Shown one piece after another: positions 30,296 through 42,500 of a stretch of DNA of 64,000 bases (the stretch's first letter is position 1; each line of letters opens with the position of its first letter). The stretch is from Pyrrhosoma nymphula (lineage: Eukaryota; Arthropoda; Insecta; Odonata; Coenagrionidae). Under the pieces are notes generated by a model. It was not told the DNA's origin. It saw only the letters and a list, made by a program, of their open reading frames with translations, and ran no database searches. The DNA lies in contig OY754334.1 of assembly GCA_963573305.1 (NCBI GenBank), positions 30,373,614 through 30,437,613 on the forward strand. Direction: 5' to 3'. Both the position numbers and the translations under genes were made by a program.

Positions 30296-32619
30296 TTTCT
30301 TGTCAACCGTAATATATCGTAAAAGATTTTTTTTGACTAACGTACGGATGGCGACTCCCACGGTTTCCAGCATTAGGCATGTGTACCTTGAGGGGTACCT
30401 ACGTGCTTGTCGGTTTAGGGGTACTACCTACCTACGCGTAAAGGTTCAGTAACGGTGGAAGTAAGTTTGAAGGAGAAGTAAGAATATTAAAAAAACATAT
30501 TTTTCTTACTTGTGGTACCTATAAGTTCTTGGAATATTATTGCTGTGGAATAGTAGGGCTTCGTTTGCACTTTTCTTGAAGGAATTCCGCCAAGTTAAGC
30601 ACTAGACTGTCCCCATCTTTGTTTAAGGTTTGTGTTGGAAATATGTGGCCCCAGGTTACGCAAGTCGACAGTGGTTTGAAATACCTTGTTTGAGGTGGTT
30701 GGACGGTCTTTCAAGGAAGCCCGAGTTTCAGGGTCTCATAGAAATGATAGGACCGACAGAGATATGTGCAATGCCGAACTGATGCTGTACAAAGTAAGTG
30801 AGTAAGTACTTTATTGGTCCTGTAGTCATAAAGAACAATGTTTAGGACAAGTCAAAACACAATGCATAAATACATAATCACTTACTTAGGAACTCTTCTA
30901 CCGAGTAAAAAACATTGGCCAGTAAAAATTCTTTCAGTTTCCTTTTAAAAACAATTATTCCGTGAATTCGTTTAATCTAACATGGGAGATTGTAGTATAA
31001 GATGCAACCAGCATATGACAGTTGCCATGTGCTGGTTGGGTACCAAATGGTATAGGTTCCTTCCTTCCACGCACCATTACGGATTATAACAAAAAACAGC
31101 AATGGGCTCACCGTAAACATCCAGTTTACTTAAGTCCCCCCTTCCTTTTCCCTCCCCTTTCATGCCTCGTGTCCTAACACCGGCTCTCGGGGTAGTATGA
31201 GGATTAACGAATGGAAAATGCTAGTTATGCGCGTTCTCTCCTCATGGGGGGCCTGACGATGCTGACGCCGATGTTGAAAGGGATCGCGTTCTCGTGAATG
31301 CTAGTGTGTACAATGTACATAATGATAACCGTATACATTGAATGAAGAAGTTTTGTTGGTTATTTTTTGGTGTGGGGGGAGGGGGTGTAGCCGACCGAGA
31401 GCTGATGCCCTTTACACCATTAAGTATAGGCGTAGCGAAACTTGGTGGCCCTCGTTTGTTAAGAACATAACACAAATAAGAGGAAAGTATACAATTGATG
31501 TCGGATGAATTGAATGAGTATTCCTCCAGAGGTTCTTTCAGGAGTCCTTCAGTACTCATCAATGCTTGATTCACCTTCGGTGGCCTCTAATTCTCTGTAG
31601 GTGAATGCCATCAAGTTTCGCTATGCTATTACAAGGGGATAGGTTGACAAGGGAAGGATTATGTTGGAGTGGAGGTAGGATTGAGATAGAAACTCGGCGC
31701 CGGCTTTGGCCTTTCCGGGGAAATGCTCTTCATCTACATCAGTTCTTCAACCTTTTTTTATTTACTGTCGACCCCTCTTAAAGGGTATTCAGACAATAAT
31801 TTTCATGATTATCCCATTAAATTTAAACTAGATTCTCTTTATATTTACTCTCTTCATTCAGTGAGGTCCTTGCGCTTAATGCTCCTTAGCTAGAAGTTAC
31901 CATATGAGAGCGTATCGGCCCTAACTTTGTGGAAACTATGGACTTCCATGATCATTGTCTGTTCCCCCCCTAATCCCTCCCTTCCATCCCTCACCCCACG
32001 TTGTAAAATGTATAAAAGGCCTAGACATTTGGAGTTATGTACCCAGATTATGGCATTATGTGCTGAAACCATTGTCGGTGGCGGAAAATGAAAAGTGTGG
32101 AAATTGTGCCAGTGTATATTTTCGAATTACAGAAGTTACCATGTTCGGTTTTGTTGTCAGTAAATTTAATTTTAATGTCACATGTTGATAGCGAGGTAAG
32201 TTCAACACATTGAATGTAGTGCTCCCAAAAGCGTAAGGTTTGCAAAATCCCAATCACTCACTATTGCAAATCACCTTGCTCAAAAAAATCCGTCGTGAGT
32301 ATAAAATGTTTGAGGGTCACATCTCCGCGTGCCGATTATATTTGTGCACGAAGGGGGGTAACAAAGTGTAGGCTCGGTCGGTTGGGTTAGGCTCTCTCTA
32401 TTAGTCGTTCATTTTCACGTCTGCGCCAGACCCAATACCGCCGCCGCCGTGGATAATCGCTCCCCTGCCTACGCACATGATGTCCAATTATCGCCATCAT
32501 TCCGATATCGGCCAATGGGAGCGTCCGTTGCCTTAGACTCTCATTACATTGGCGTTACTCTTTTGTCTGTGGCTGTTTATCTTTGCGTGATGTGGGCCTT
32601 TCGTAATGTTTTATGGCAT
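30296..32619. other. Non-coding: possible LINE 3'-end trace and a short inverted repeat
   Basis: Around 30786-30960 agtaagtactttattggtcc and the following bases look like a LINE 3' end on the minus strand (weak). 31423-31450 and 31608-31632 are inverted copies of taggcgtagcgaaacttg, bounding a possible 210-bp MITE. Nothing else was recognised. Confidence 0.35.
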
Positions 32620-32771
32620 TCACATCGTGTGTGGTCTGCAGCCGAAATCAGGATGAATTATGCGGTCCAGAGGAAATTCTTGTGTCTTAAATAGAACGAA
32701 TCGTTTTCTAACTCTGTTGATAGGAATACGAGATTGTATTGTTGCGCTGTTTATATAAATATGTGTCAGTA
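32620..32771 (+). repeat. Dispersed repeat also present at 50.2-50.35 kb
   Basis: gttgatagRaataYg, gattgtattgttgcgctgtt and tatgcggtc blocks are shared with 50230-50345 in the same order and spacing. The P-like element is inserted at its right-hand side. Confidence 0.55.
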
Positions 32772-33738
32772 CATGGCCCCCTCTAATACAGGCCGGAACA
32801 TGCAATTTGTCATCAGCGCTTTGCATGACGTCAGTGGTCCTACTGCATCGCCCGTGGTCCTGTTGTTATTCTGCCAGCTATCATCGTTGCGAGTAGGGAT
32901 AGAACTGATGTGACTACCACCACGGACATCAGTTATGCTAATGTATAACATAGGGTTGCATCATTTGAGTAATTCTAATACCTATTTCGTATTTTTATAC
33001 CATTTTGTTGTAGGCATATGTGAGAATTGGTAATGGCAAGTGAGACGAGTGATGAACTTGGGCGATTTAATCTCACAGCATTTTGATTAAAACACGTTTT
33101 GCAGTCCAGGAAGGAATTTTAGGTTAGTTAAGTAACTAAAGTTATGCAAATGAATGGCTGTCCAGAAGTATTAATTTAGAAATATATAGTCGCGACAGCT
33201 GATAGGGCTTCTCCAAGGTACGTTGTTATTGAAATATGCTTTAGGTTTTAACTTCAAAGGGGAAGCTAAACTTAAATATTGCAATCATCACAAAGATATC
33301 TCATTAAACGGCTGTGAAAAGACAGGACCGTGTTAACACCTCCCTGGATGCACATCGTCCCGGATAGTGATAAAGCGAACAAAATATTTTTAAGGTTTTC
33401 GGTTATCTTCTTGCAGATATCACCAGGATTATTTCAGGTATGAAACAATTCAACATTTCAAAACTTTACAACATTTATTTCAAAGGAAAATGGCATAAAA
33501 TACATTATCACACGTAATCAATCCATCTTGAGTAAATAAACTTACAAGAAGCAACTTCGTAGATCAAATAACATCACTCTCAAATTTCACAGTGCAAACG
33601 ACCATCAAAAGCGTAAATTAAACTTCTGAATATGGGATAACTAAAAGCTGCTGTAAGTAATACACTTGAATTCCAATCAAAAACAGTCACAATAAGAACT
33701 AAGACGATGCAATTTTCCACAGATATAAGTGTTTAATC

Positions 33739-33771
33739 GACACGGGTTTCGATGCACCGCATCATCATCAG
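33739..33771 (-). repeat. Hammerhead-like motif, single copy
   Basis: The minus strand reads CTGATGA, stem-loop GATGC-GGT-GCATC, GAAA, then CCCGTGTC. It lies inside the P-like element region, flanked by caattttccac as in the 20.5 kb copies. Confidence 0.5.
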
Positions 33772-33892
33772 GCTCGCAAAGAAACAGTCACGACACATCC
33801 TTGAGCAATTAAATTGACTGATGAATGATTTCCAGAAATCGTTTTCAACGAGTTTTACAAGGCTACCAAAGGAAACAATATCTGTGGGGTAG

Positions 33893-34870
33893 CGTTCACC
33901 ATTTTGACACAAATCAAGTGTAAAAGGAACATATATTCAAATGTAAGCTTATAAGTAAATTGTTTTGAAATAATAAAGTTTAACACTAAGATATGTAGGG
34001 GAAGTAGAAAGTAGTATTGGAACAGGTACAGCCTAAACAATTTTATACTGTGAAATAGGTATCAGCTGTACAGCGTTCACCGGTTTCAAAACAATGAATG
34101 TTTTACAAGGAACTTAGAATGTGTAGTTATCTGTGAGAATCAGGGGGTGTGATGGCTAATAACTCTTGAGGACATTACACGCAGGCCGATAAAATTTCTC
34201 AGTTAAGATGAAAATGCAGTGTTACACGTTTGCGTGTAATTTGAAATCCATACGTCAAACGATTGAAATTCCATAGCTTTAAAAGTGTGGGTGGGAGAGT
34301 TACAAATTCTTTTTTTGTAAATAATAAACTGCTAAGAATGTAAAATATTTCACGTTGAGGGTGTGAATCTGAGGTAGAGATAAGTAACAGCACAGATACC
34401 TGTGGTGTTTATTTAATGGTGTGTGTTCACCATTTTGAAAAAAATCAAGTTGTAGCGGAAAGTGTGAATATGTAATCTCAAAAAAATTGTTTTTCACATT
34501 AGAAACTAACAGAATGTGTAGACGAAGTAGAAAGCAACATTGGAATAGGAATCAGCTAAGCAGTGTTCACCGGTTTGAAAATAATGTATGTATAAGTAAT
34601 ACAAGAAAACGAGAATGTGGAATTTTTGTGATTTTCAGGAGGAATTATTGCAAATAACCACAAGAATATTACATACAGGCCAATGAAATTTCTCAGTCTA
34701 GTGGATAATGCGGTGTCACGCGTTTGTGGGCTATACATGTAACGGTTGAAATTCGCTGTGGGTGGGAGACTTGAAAAAAAGGAATTTTTTTGGAAAATGA
34801 TAAACTACTAAAAATGCAAACATTTACGTTGCGAGTGTTTACTTGAGGTAGATAGTTGTAATCGCATGGA
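33893..34870. repeat. Diverged ~530-bp tandem duplication inside the P-like element
   Basis: cgttcaccattttgacacaa and, about 530 bp on, gttcaccattttgaaaaaaa start the same series of blocks: gaagtagaaag, cgttcaccggttt, acag/caggccRat, aaatttctcag. The copies differ by many substitutions and small indels, so the duplication is old. Confidence 0.65.
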
Positions 34871-35077
34871 TATTCAGCCGTAAAAATGGTGTAAGCTGAA
34901 GAGGATTGCTAGCTGTAAGACTAATGTATCAGTGTTGTTTGTAATGTCTGAGAGGTTGGACAATTAAAAATACCCAATGAAACTATTTTACCAATTCACT
35001 GCCATTCACTATCACAGCCTTAGAAGCTACTTGCACAACTTACATTGCATGTTGCACTTCACTTAATTATATTTCAC

Positions 35078-35422
35078 TTAATTTTCACAAACATGGGATA
35101 TGGATACTGAGGGAGGTGAACACGGAGTAGTAACATTGAACAAAGTAAGAGCAGCACCAGGGGACAACTTTGGGCGATCTAACTGGTAACTTTGCACTTC
35201 ACCGCTCTTATCCGTGAAAGTTGAACAGTGGAGGATATCCCGCTCAGCAAAATGCTTGATGCGAACTACTGCGTTTGAAGAAGGATTCCAGTCCTTCTTA
35301 GGAATATTTTTCAGCCACTGCTTTCTACTGCGTTCGTCTTTGGGGAATCGGAACACAGTCACATACCCCTCATTCTTGGTGGAGAGGTAGTTGCTATTGA
35401 AACCTGGCACACAACAAGGCAT
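35078..35422 (-). pseudogene. THAP-domain ORF with two zinc ligands lost
   Basis: 114 codons from ATG at 35422. MPCCVPGFNSNY, then YVTVFRFPKDERSRKQWLKN and IPKKDWNPSSNAVVRIKHFA follow the THAP pattern (MPxxC..., FRFPxD, W, NWxPS, CxxHF). THAP is a C2CH zinc-dependent DNA-binding domain found at the N-terminus of P transposases and many host proteins. Here the second Cys is Phe (VPGF) and the Cys of CxxHF is Arg (VVRIKHF). This leaves two of four ligands, so zinc binding should fail. A stop follows after about 45 more residues, and no GTP-binding or RNase H part was recognised. It lies just inside the right end of the P-like element, reading inward, as expected of transposase exon 0/1. Confidence 0.75.
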
Positions 35423-35699
35423 CTTTAATTTAAAAAAGAGAAGTTGTAGGAATAAACATCGTTTTGCTAATCACAGCGAAGTGTAGTACATTTATGATTG
35501 TTTTTAGAAAACCTGAGCAACATCAATTCTTAGATACATCAATAGACTCATTAAGTAGCCGTTGTTTCTTCAATAATAAACGACATTCATGTAGATACAA
35601 CTACTCCATGGTAATTCATAAGACCCACCAAAAATAACAATCACAGTTAACCCAATAATAATAATATAAGCATAAAAACAGAATAGCTGCTAAATTCCC

Positions 35700-36060
35700 T
35701 ACACATAATTTACGTTGCATTTGTGTACTCTCAATTTCCCTCCGTAATAGCCGGCCCGCAAGTAGTCGCAATGCTTTAGAAGTAATAATCGTAATTTTCC
35801 ACCCTCAACTCACAGAGAATATCTTAACACTATTTTACTTACCTTTAGCCAAAACAATATACAAAAAAATAATCCCTGCTCTGCCTTTTAATCCAGCATT
35901 TTTGTACTCTCAATATCATTCCAATAATGGCCGGCCGGCAAGTGATCGCAAAATGCTTTTGAAGAAATAATCGTGATTTTCCATCTTAAACTCACAGAAA
36001 ATATCTTTAAACGAATTTACGTACCTTTAGCCGACACAATATACAAAAAAATTGTCCAGT
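35700..36060 (-). repeat. 180-bp tandem duplication upstream of the THAP ORF
   Basis: gtactctcaat at 35724 and 35904 marks two copies with a 180-bp period. Both end (on + coordinates) in ttacctttagcc / gtacctttagcc, i.e. minus-strand GGCTAAAGGTAAG / GGCTAAAGGTACG, which look like 5' splice sites. The unit could be a duplicated leader exon and promoter. Confidence 0.6.
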
Positions 36061-36262
36061 TCGGCCTTTTTAACTAGTGAATTCATACGTTTTTAATCAC
36101 ACGGACACACTTCTCCCGTAAGACGCCATGCTTCCAAATAGCAACGATAGGACTAACACACAGCGTTGACAAAATTCCATGTTCCGGCCTGTATTAGAGG
36201 GGGCCATGGTCAGTATCAAATAAACTTGACAGTGGCAGGCTTCACTACGTAGAAGTTTAAAA

Positions 36263-36372
36263 TATTAGTACTCATGATTAATGATAATACTTAGTGCTTT
36301 TCTCCAAATTAACAATTTTGTAGAAAAGTACTAACAATAAGTATTATCGTTAATCATGAGAACTAATATGTG
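36263..36372. repeat. Imperfect hairpin, ~42-bp arms
   Basis: tattagtactcatgattaat...gataatactta pairs with its mirror ending ttaatcatgagaactaata across a loop of about 21 nt. It lies just outside the P-like element. MITE-like. Confidence 0.6.
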
Positions 36373-37861
36373 CCAGTATCGTTGCATTGTTTATAGAAAC
36401 AAGCCCAAATATGATTGATCTTGTCCATGGATACTAGAATTTTAAGGATAACAGACTTCCAACTTCGGAGTGATATCTTTTTTGAAGCTGCCAACTGCGG
36501 CGCCACTATTCGCCAGTGATGGAATCAGACGATCCCAATGTACACAAACGTAGTTTCGCTTTTTTCCATTTCGAACTGAGGGAAGTTACGGCTAGTTAGG
36601 AAGCAAATAATGGTTTTATCCGTCGGATATAAGTAACCATGTTAACTAAATCTGGTATCAATATAATCACAGAAAACCCTTGCTATACGGTAACGTGAAG
36701 AATATTACAGAGTACTTACATTAGGCTTAAACAAGCTGTCTGTTCTTCGCACGTAACATTTTTTTCTTGTTCACGATGACGGAATACCCTATGGAGCATC
36801 CAGGAACAAAGTAAGATCTCTTACCCATGTGAAACGAGTAATAAATCTCTTTCTATACCAACAGTTGAAAATCCTCACAAGCCGCCATCCCGCCATGCGT
36901 AAACAAAGTGACGATAGTGACAAAACGTAAACAAACTTCATCAGAAACCTCACTATTGCCACCTATTGAACGGCTTCAAAAAATGTAACCAAGAAACAAT
37001 GAAAGCGCAACGAATTTGGCGGGGCTGATCTTGTCTATATACTAATTGACATGCTTGCGAAGGAGTCCTGCAAAATCATTCGAATCTAAGAAATGACTCG
37101 CTTCCCTAAAGAAAAAAAAAACTAATAGAAGACGATCGCGAACTTACACTGTGTCATGCATGTGTAATCGAATCCAAATATTGTGCTAGAAGAGATCGAA
37201 TTAATGAACGCAATGTTATAAAGTGTGTGAAGCGTGGTTGCCCAAAGATGCAGTCCGTAAGGAGAAGACACTCGTTCTTCACTCATATTACTTCATTCAT
37301 CAAATATTTTTATACTTAATGTAGAACGCAAACGACCTGCAGACGGTATAAGGCGTGAATACCAAAATCTGGCCTTAGAAAGGAGCGTTCATTAATCGTG
37401 GAGCCGTCTTGACGCTACCTCACTAATCGGATATGTGAACGATAGAATCAATTCTGCTTCGATCCGATCCGAGTTCCTCGGTCTTTCAAGTCGACACACC
37501 GCCTTGCGAGGTCAGCGACCAGATGTTTTTTAAAAGACGCCCACGCCCCTGTAAGTTTTTTTTCGTGCATTCAGGCAGCAGCGCTCAAAATCTCTCCTTG
37601 GAGTCTTCACTGTTGTTGGCAAATGATTCGAACCGCCACGTGCTTTGTGGAGAAAAAAACGGGTTGTTTCCTACGAAGTGGGCCGCTTTTATGGAGAGTT
37701 TCTGTGTCCTTCATCGAGCCCAAAAGGGCGGCTATTCGAACCTTTTTTTATCCTCTTATGGTGATGCAAAATTAATAGGTCTTATTTAATTTTCACTCAT
37801 GTCGCTTACTTTGTGGCGAGGTGCATTTTTTCCTACAGGACAGAGTATGTACAAATGTTAA
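36373..37861. other. Non-coding: nothing firm
   Basis: An ATG at 37523 followed by a gtaagt donor at 37550 could be a leader exon, but nothing else supports it. Confidence 0.4.
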
Positions 37862-38000
37862 TTCTTTATAAATTTATATTTTCTTTTCTTTTCTGGTTTA
37901 ATTTCTTTTTTTAGAAAACGTAAGCATTTACTTTCTACTTTATTAAGTCTTGAATTTATAGTTCTATCTAATTTTTTTAAACATATTTATTATCTTAATC
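37862..38000 (+). pseudogene. Nuclear mitochondrial insert: nad4L fragment
   Basis: Read with the invertebrate mitochondrial code, the + frame gives NLYFLFFSGLISFF and, with AGA as Ser, SKRKHLLSTLLSLEFIVL. This is the core of NADH dehydrogenase subunit 4L. Very AT-rich, unlike the neighbouring 37.4-37.7 kb. The frame ends at TAA near 37997. Confidence 0.8.
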
Positions 38001-38005
38001 TTTAA

Positions 38006-38230
38006 TTTTTATGATTTATATTTTCTTATATATTTTCTTACTAGGAACAATAATTACAATTAGGGCTAAATCATGAATTATTATATGAGTTGGATTAGAA
38101 ATAAATTTATTATCTTTCATTCCAATAATAAATAAAAATAAAACTCCATATGAAAGAGAATCTTCAATAAAATACTTTATAGTTGTATTTATAGTTGTAC
38201 AGAGGGGCTGAATTGGTTTCTCCAAATTGG
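38006..38230 (+). pseudogene. Nuclear mitochondrial insert: nad2 fragment
   Basis: With mitochondrial code the + frame reads LLGTMITISAKSW (TGA = Trp), then VGLEMNLLSFIPMMNKNKTP and YESESSMKYF. This is the N-terminal region of NADH dehydrogenase subunit 2. Read with the nuclear code the TGA codons are stops. It is directly joined to the nad4L piece, an order not usual in insect mitochondrial genomes, so the insert is rearranged. Confidence 0.8.
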
Positions 38231-39045
38231 AATAAATAGGCGAGAAAATAAGTTTAATGAATACACTGAGAAGGAGAGACAAACATGCAGGGCAAATTTT
38301 GCGACATAATAGCCTATTGAACGTAAAAATAAAAGGAGAAATGATTGGGAGGAATTACATAGCAAGACTATGAATGGATTACATCAGGCAAACTATGAAG
38401 GACGTCAAAGTGAAGGACAGTGCAGGAACGAAGCGGTTTGCTGTGTGGAGAACTGCAAGTGAAAACCAATGTTTTGATTGTGAGGACTGCTGATGATAAT
38501 GAATGTTGAAAAACCACAGCATCATATTCGCATATTTGGTTAAGAGAAAATCTGTTTTTCAACTTCTTAATGTGTGATCGACTCCATTGGATAAATGCCG
38601 CAAATCACCGTCTTAGGTCTTTTTCTCGCTCCGCTGGGTGCTTCTAGTGGTTCATATTTTTTTTTGCGTCGGCGATCTTGAGAAAGGAAGGCATCGACGC
38701 TAATGAATTCACGCTCAGTGATGCAATAAGCATGGAGTGCGGTTATTCAATTCTTTTTGTCGGTCGAGAGGCTTGCCGTTGCGAGATCGCTCGTATGTAT
38801 GTATGTAGGTGGCGAAGGAGAGAAATGCGTCGGGTTTCTGTGACGGGAGTGTGAATTTCCAGACGGCCATTATGTTCTTGCACCCAGCTGCAGCTGAGCG
38901 CTCACTAACGTCTAACTATGTATAATGGTCGGAGCTGCGAATCTGTTTCGGAATTTAATGTGATTTTTGCTTGCAACTCCGTGCATGCGTCTTTTAGCCT
39001 TATGCGTTCAAGGGTGAATTTGAAGTCGAGACATTGTGAAATAAA
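38231..39045. other. Non-coding: nothing recognised
   Basis: Short tgtatgtatgta repeat near 38794. No coding pattern. Confidence 0.5.
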
Positions 39046-39515
39046 AATAAATCTACATCTGCATGTACAAAATACCCTGCAAGCCACCTCTAGGGTGTAT
39101 GGCAGGGGGTGAGTATTCACCAACATGCATTACACTATACCCTAAAGTTAGTGTAACTACGACTAATTATGCATTAGAATAAATCGCTAATGCTTGTCAC
39201 GAGGCGAAGCCTCACAAGCATGCACTACTGCACTACATACATTATCACAATGGAGAGGGACCGTTAATGTATATGTATTTTGCAACTACACAAATGGACA
39301 GAGGTTCAAGACTTATGTAGAAAACATGCACGGCGTGCTGTTAGTACTAGGTAGCAGATAAGGATTCAAGTATTAGGGAGTACTACTACTACTAAGAGCT
39401 ACACTACCTATCGACAAACCAAGATAAAAGTCTCATTGGCAGCCGTTATGGTCCCTTATCGTTCGTGGGAAAAATGACATTTTAAATCTGTCCGTTCTGC
39501 AGTCTAGTTCCCTAA
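39046..39515 (-). mobile_element. CR1-like LINE 3' end
   Basis: The minus strand from 39515 reads RFKMSFFPRTIRD (C-terminus, as at 18.4 kb) and then a 3' UTR. It ends ccaccc...gaggtggcttgcagggtat, tttgtacatgcagatgtaga. The tail matches that of the 18.6 kb copy (cggcttgcggggtagtatgtagatg). This links the three copies into one family. Confidence 0.75.
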
Positions 39516-42500
39516 TTTTATTCTCATAATCTGATCTACCTTTGTATGTAGGTAGTACGTAGTAAATAACTTAGGCTCGGTCACAGAGCCATTAATGTTG
39601 ACACAAAATCGATTGTTTGATCGAATTCAATGTTACAGAAAATTGTACTGTGAGACACCGGCTTTGGTCAAAACCTTTTAGAAATCCTATCTTGTTTACG
39701 GATGTCACTTGTAAAAGCCTCTCTTTCTGAGAGAGCAAGCATTAGCCTGTTGAAAAGTAAAAGTATGACTCCAAAGATGCATAATAATATTAGAGACTAG
39801 GGTTATCAATTTTGTTCAACTGGAATTCCGGACAAAGCGCTGATTTTGTCGGCATACAAGGGGTCTGGGGCGAAGCAAGGGGTCTGTTTCAGCCGCAGGA
39901 GGCGAAAATATTTCCTTTTTGCCTTATTCCCTTATTGGCTTCAAAACTGCCAGACACGTAATTTAAAGATTCAATGATTTGGATATACCGTTGGATTGGA
40001 ATCTGGGAGCAACTCATACAATAATTATAAATAATAATAACATAACTAGCAATTTAATTCTAGCATTTTGTTTAAATCTTTATCTTTAACCCCTATTTTT
40101 GCAGGGTTAGGGGTGTGATCCTTACTAATCTATAAAAATGTAATGGTGTTTGTCTGTCTGTTGCTCCATCACGCAAAGACTACTGGACAGATTGAGCTGA
40201 AATTTGGCATGTAGATAAAATAGATATCTGGTTGTATCATGTGCTATATTAAAAAGCTTTAAGGGGCCCCAAAGGCCCCCGAAGGTCACCCCTGGTGGTC
40301 CATGCTAAGCATTGGGTTCGGTGCAGTGGTTTCATTTTTTGCTTTTTAATAGTACTTTCACTCAAGATATAGGCCTGGGATTTTTTTTATCGGATGGCTG
40401 AATAAATATTATTTCTAATTTTATCAATCGATTTTCTTCTGCGCTCCGTATTTGTCTGAAATTCATCTTTTCAGCTGAAAAATCTCACATTTTTATCTGA
40501 AATCAACAATAACATATTTCCTTGACAACCATAGATTTGATTTTCAAAGGATATACCCGCCTCTGTTATTGAAATATCACGTTTTCCTGCAGGCCCATGA
40601 AAGTACGTAGAAAGCAAATCCGTATAAGAAGGGCCCAGAGTCCCAAGGGCCCCATGATAGATTGCTTGAGGGGTTAATCGATAAATTCAATGCATATTTA
40701 CAACAAGTATACTCTTCAATGTCTTTCTCAAAGTAGCTCTCAAAGGGGCATCGCATGTATATGAGAGAACACTTCCGTAGTAAACAATACACATAAAGGA
40801 AATTAATTGATTACACACACAATTATATGTGCAAGAATATTTACGTGAAGCGAATATCAATGGTTAATAATGCCTATGTTGCTACAACAAACACGGCGTT
40901 GTTTATCATCGTTTAATACTCAGATGTATTACACGTAGTGAAACCGTCTGCCTCTAATTACGATTGCGAACTGTTTTTAGACCAATTCCCACATCATTAA
41001 CGTCACGAGTTATTTATATGTTTAAAAGTGTTAAAGTGCAGTTAACTTAGGTACATTCACTCAATCATCGAGTTACCCATTCAAGACTCTCGCTCGCCGC
41101 TGTGTTTCCCCTTCTTGGACTTAAAAATATATCCATCCACATGCCTAATAGAAAAAAGAGTAGCCTTTCAAATAAATCTTCTAAAACAAAAGGAATGTCT
41201 TCTTTGCGAGAAAATGAGCCCTTGCAATAAAAACGACCAAAGTTAGACTTGGATGCTCAAAGACATACACACCAGCGATCTCATGATAATCTCCCCGTGG
41301 TGTTTCTCGGGTTAATCAGCTCTAAATCTGGTTCAAATACAGACCCATCTGTTTCGAACCTTCAATCTGTTTTAAGATGGCGGAAATTATAATGACGTCA
41401 CTACATGCTTCTTACCCGAAAGAAGAACGGAAATTCTGCGCAATTAACGACATCCGTGCATGAAAATCGACAAGTGTACTAAGAATCACCATATATTTTT
41501 TATTTATCAACCGAAACCAATGGTTATGGCTATGCCGAAGGCGCAGTCCGGGTGATGGAGGATTCATTGGTCAAATAAACATGGCTTTTGCTGCCATTAC
41601 TCCTCTTGACGTTATCAACTGCTGGATTGTACACTTCTGTCCAATCCTGATTTATATACTCAACGCACATATCAACGTTGAATAGTGCAACTGAATTAAG
41701 TCATGGAATGCAAATATATGTATATACACAAGGGAAGCGATCAAGCTGTTAATCGCTCAGAAGACGGCTCAAGAGAACCGTAGGGACGAGGTGACCATCT
41801 ATCAACCTGGGTGCTATTTAAGTAGTAATGAGTCTGTATAGCCGCTTTTTGGGTTTCCCGTGCATGAAAGTGGACCAATAGTCACTCATCTCTCCGTGCA
41901 CCCGGAAAACGGTCAGCGTGTCTACTACTACGAACACAACATACAAGATAGGTTACGAACTCCTCGAATGACCACGCATACAGTTTTTCTTCAGGCTTTG
42001 CGGTTTTCATATAAAATAAGTTAAACGTTTTTCACACTCGTTGAATTTCAACGGGTACCTTCCGCTCGTTTAATATAAAACACTTTGAAGCACGCTCCGT
42101 AAAAAAATTCGGAAAGATGAAATATAGTTTGAATTTATAAAAACTGAAATCCAGTTTAACGTTATCCAATTTGTAAATTTCTAGATACTACTATATTTCG
42201 ATATGCCACAACTATTTACTAAATGATGATAATTACTCTTAAATTCAATAGAATGTATTGCAAATGTGACTTTTTCACAAATTCCGGACAAAGTGCTGTC
42301 CGGAATGAGGCAATTCTTCTTTCTGGACAAAGGCATCAAAATCTGGACTTCCGAGAAATGGAGAAATTCCGGACGGTTGGCAACCCTATTGGAGACCCGG
42401 TTTTATAATCTCTTGTGGAATATTTTCTGTGCATGGAAACCGAATTTAATATGTTCTACCATCTATAATTCTGATGTGATATACTTATATCAAATCCGAA

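Larger units (their letters stand above)
32772..36208. mobile_element. P-element-like transposon, 3,437 bp, perfect 31-bp TIRs
   Basis: 32772-32802 and 36178-36208 are exact inverted copies (starting CATGGCCCCCTCTAATACAG). Flanking direct repeats are GTCAGTA (7 bp; 32765-32771 and 36209-36215), and left TGTCAGTA against right GGTCAGTA matches at 7 of 8. CA-start 31-bp ends, a 7-8 bp duplication and a THAP ORF near the right end (minus strand) together point to the P superfamily. The interior is mostly non-coding with two sets of tandem duplications, so it cannot move by itself. Confidence 0.7.

Noticed and set aside
38016..38282. 88-codon minus-strand open frame
   Set aside because: Antisense of the nad2 fragment; AT-rich composition only.
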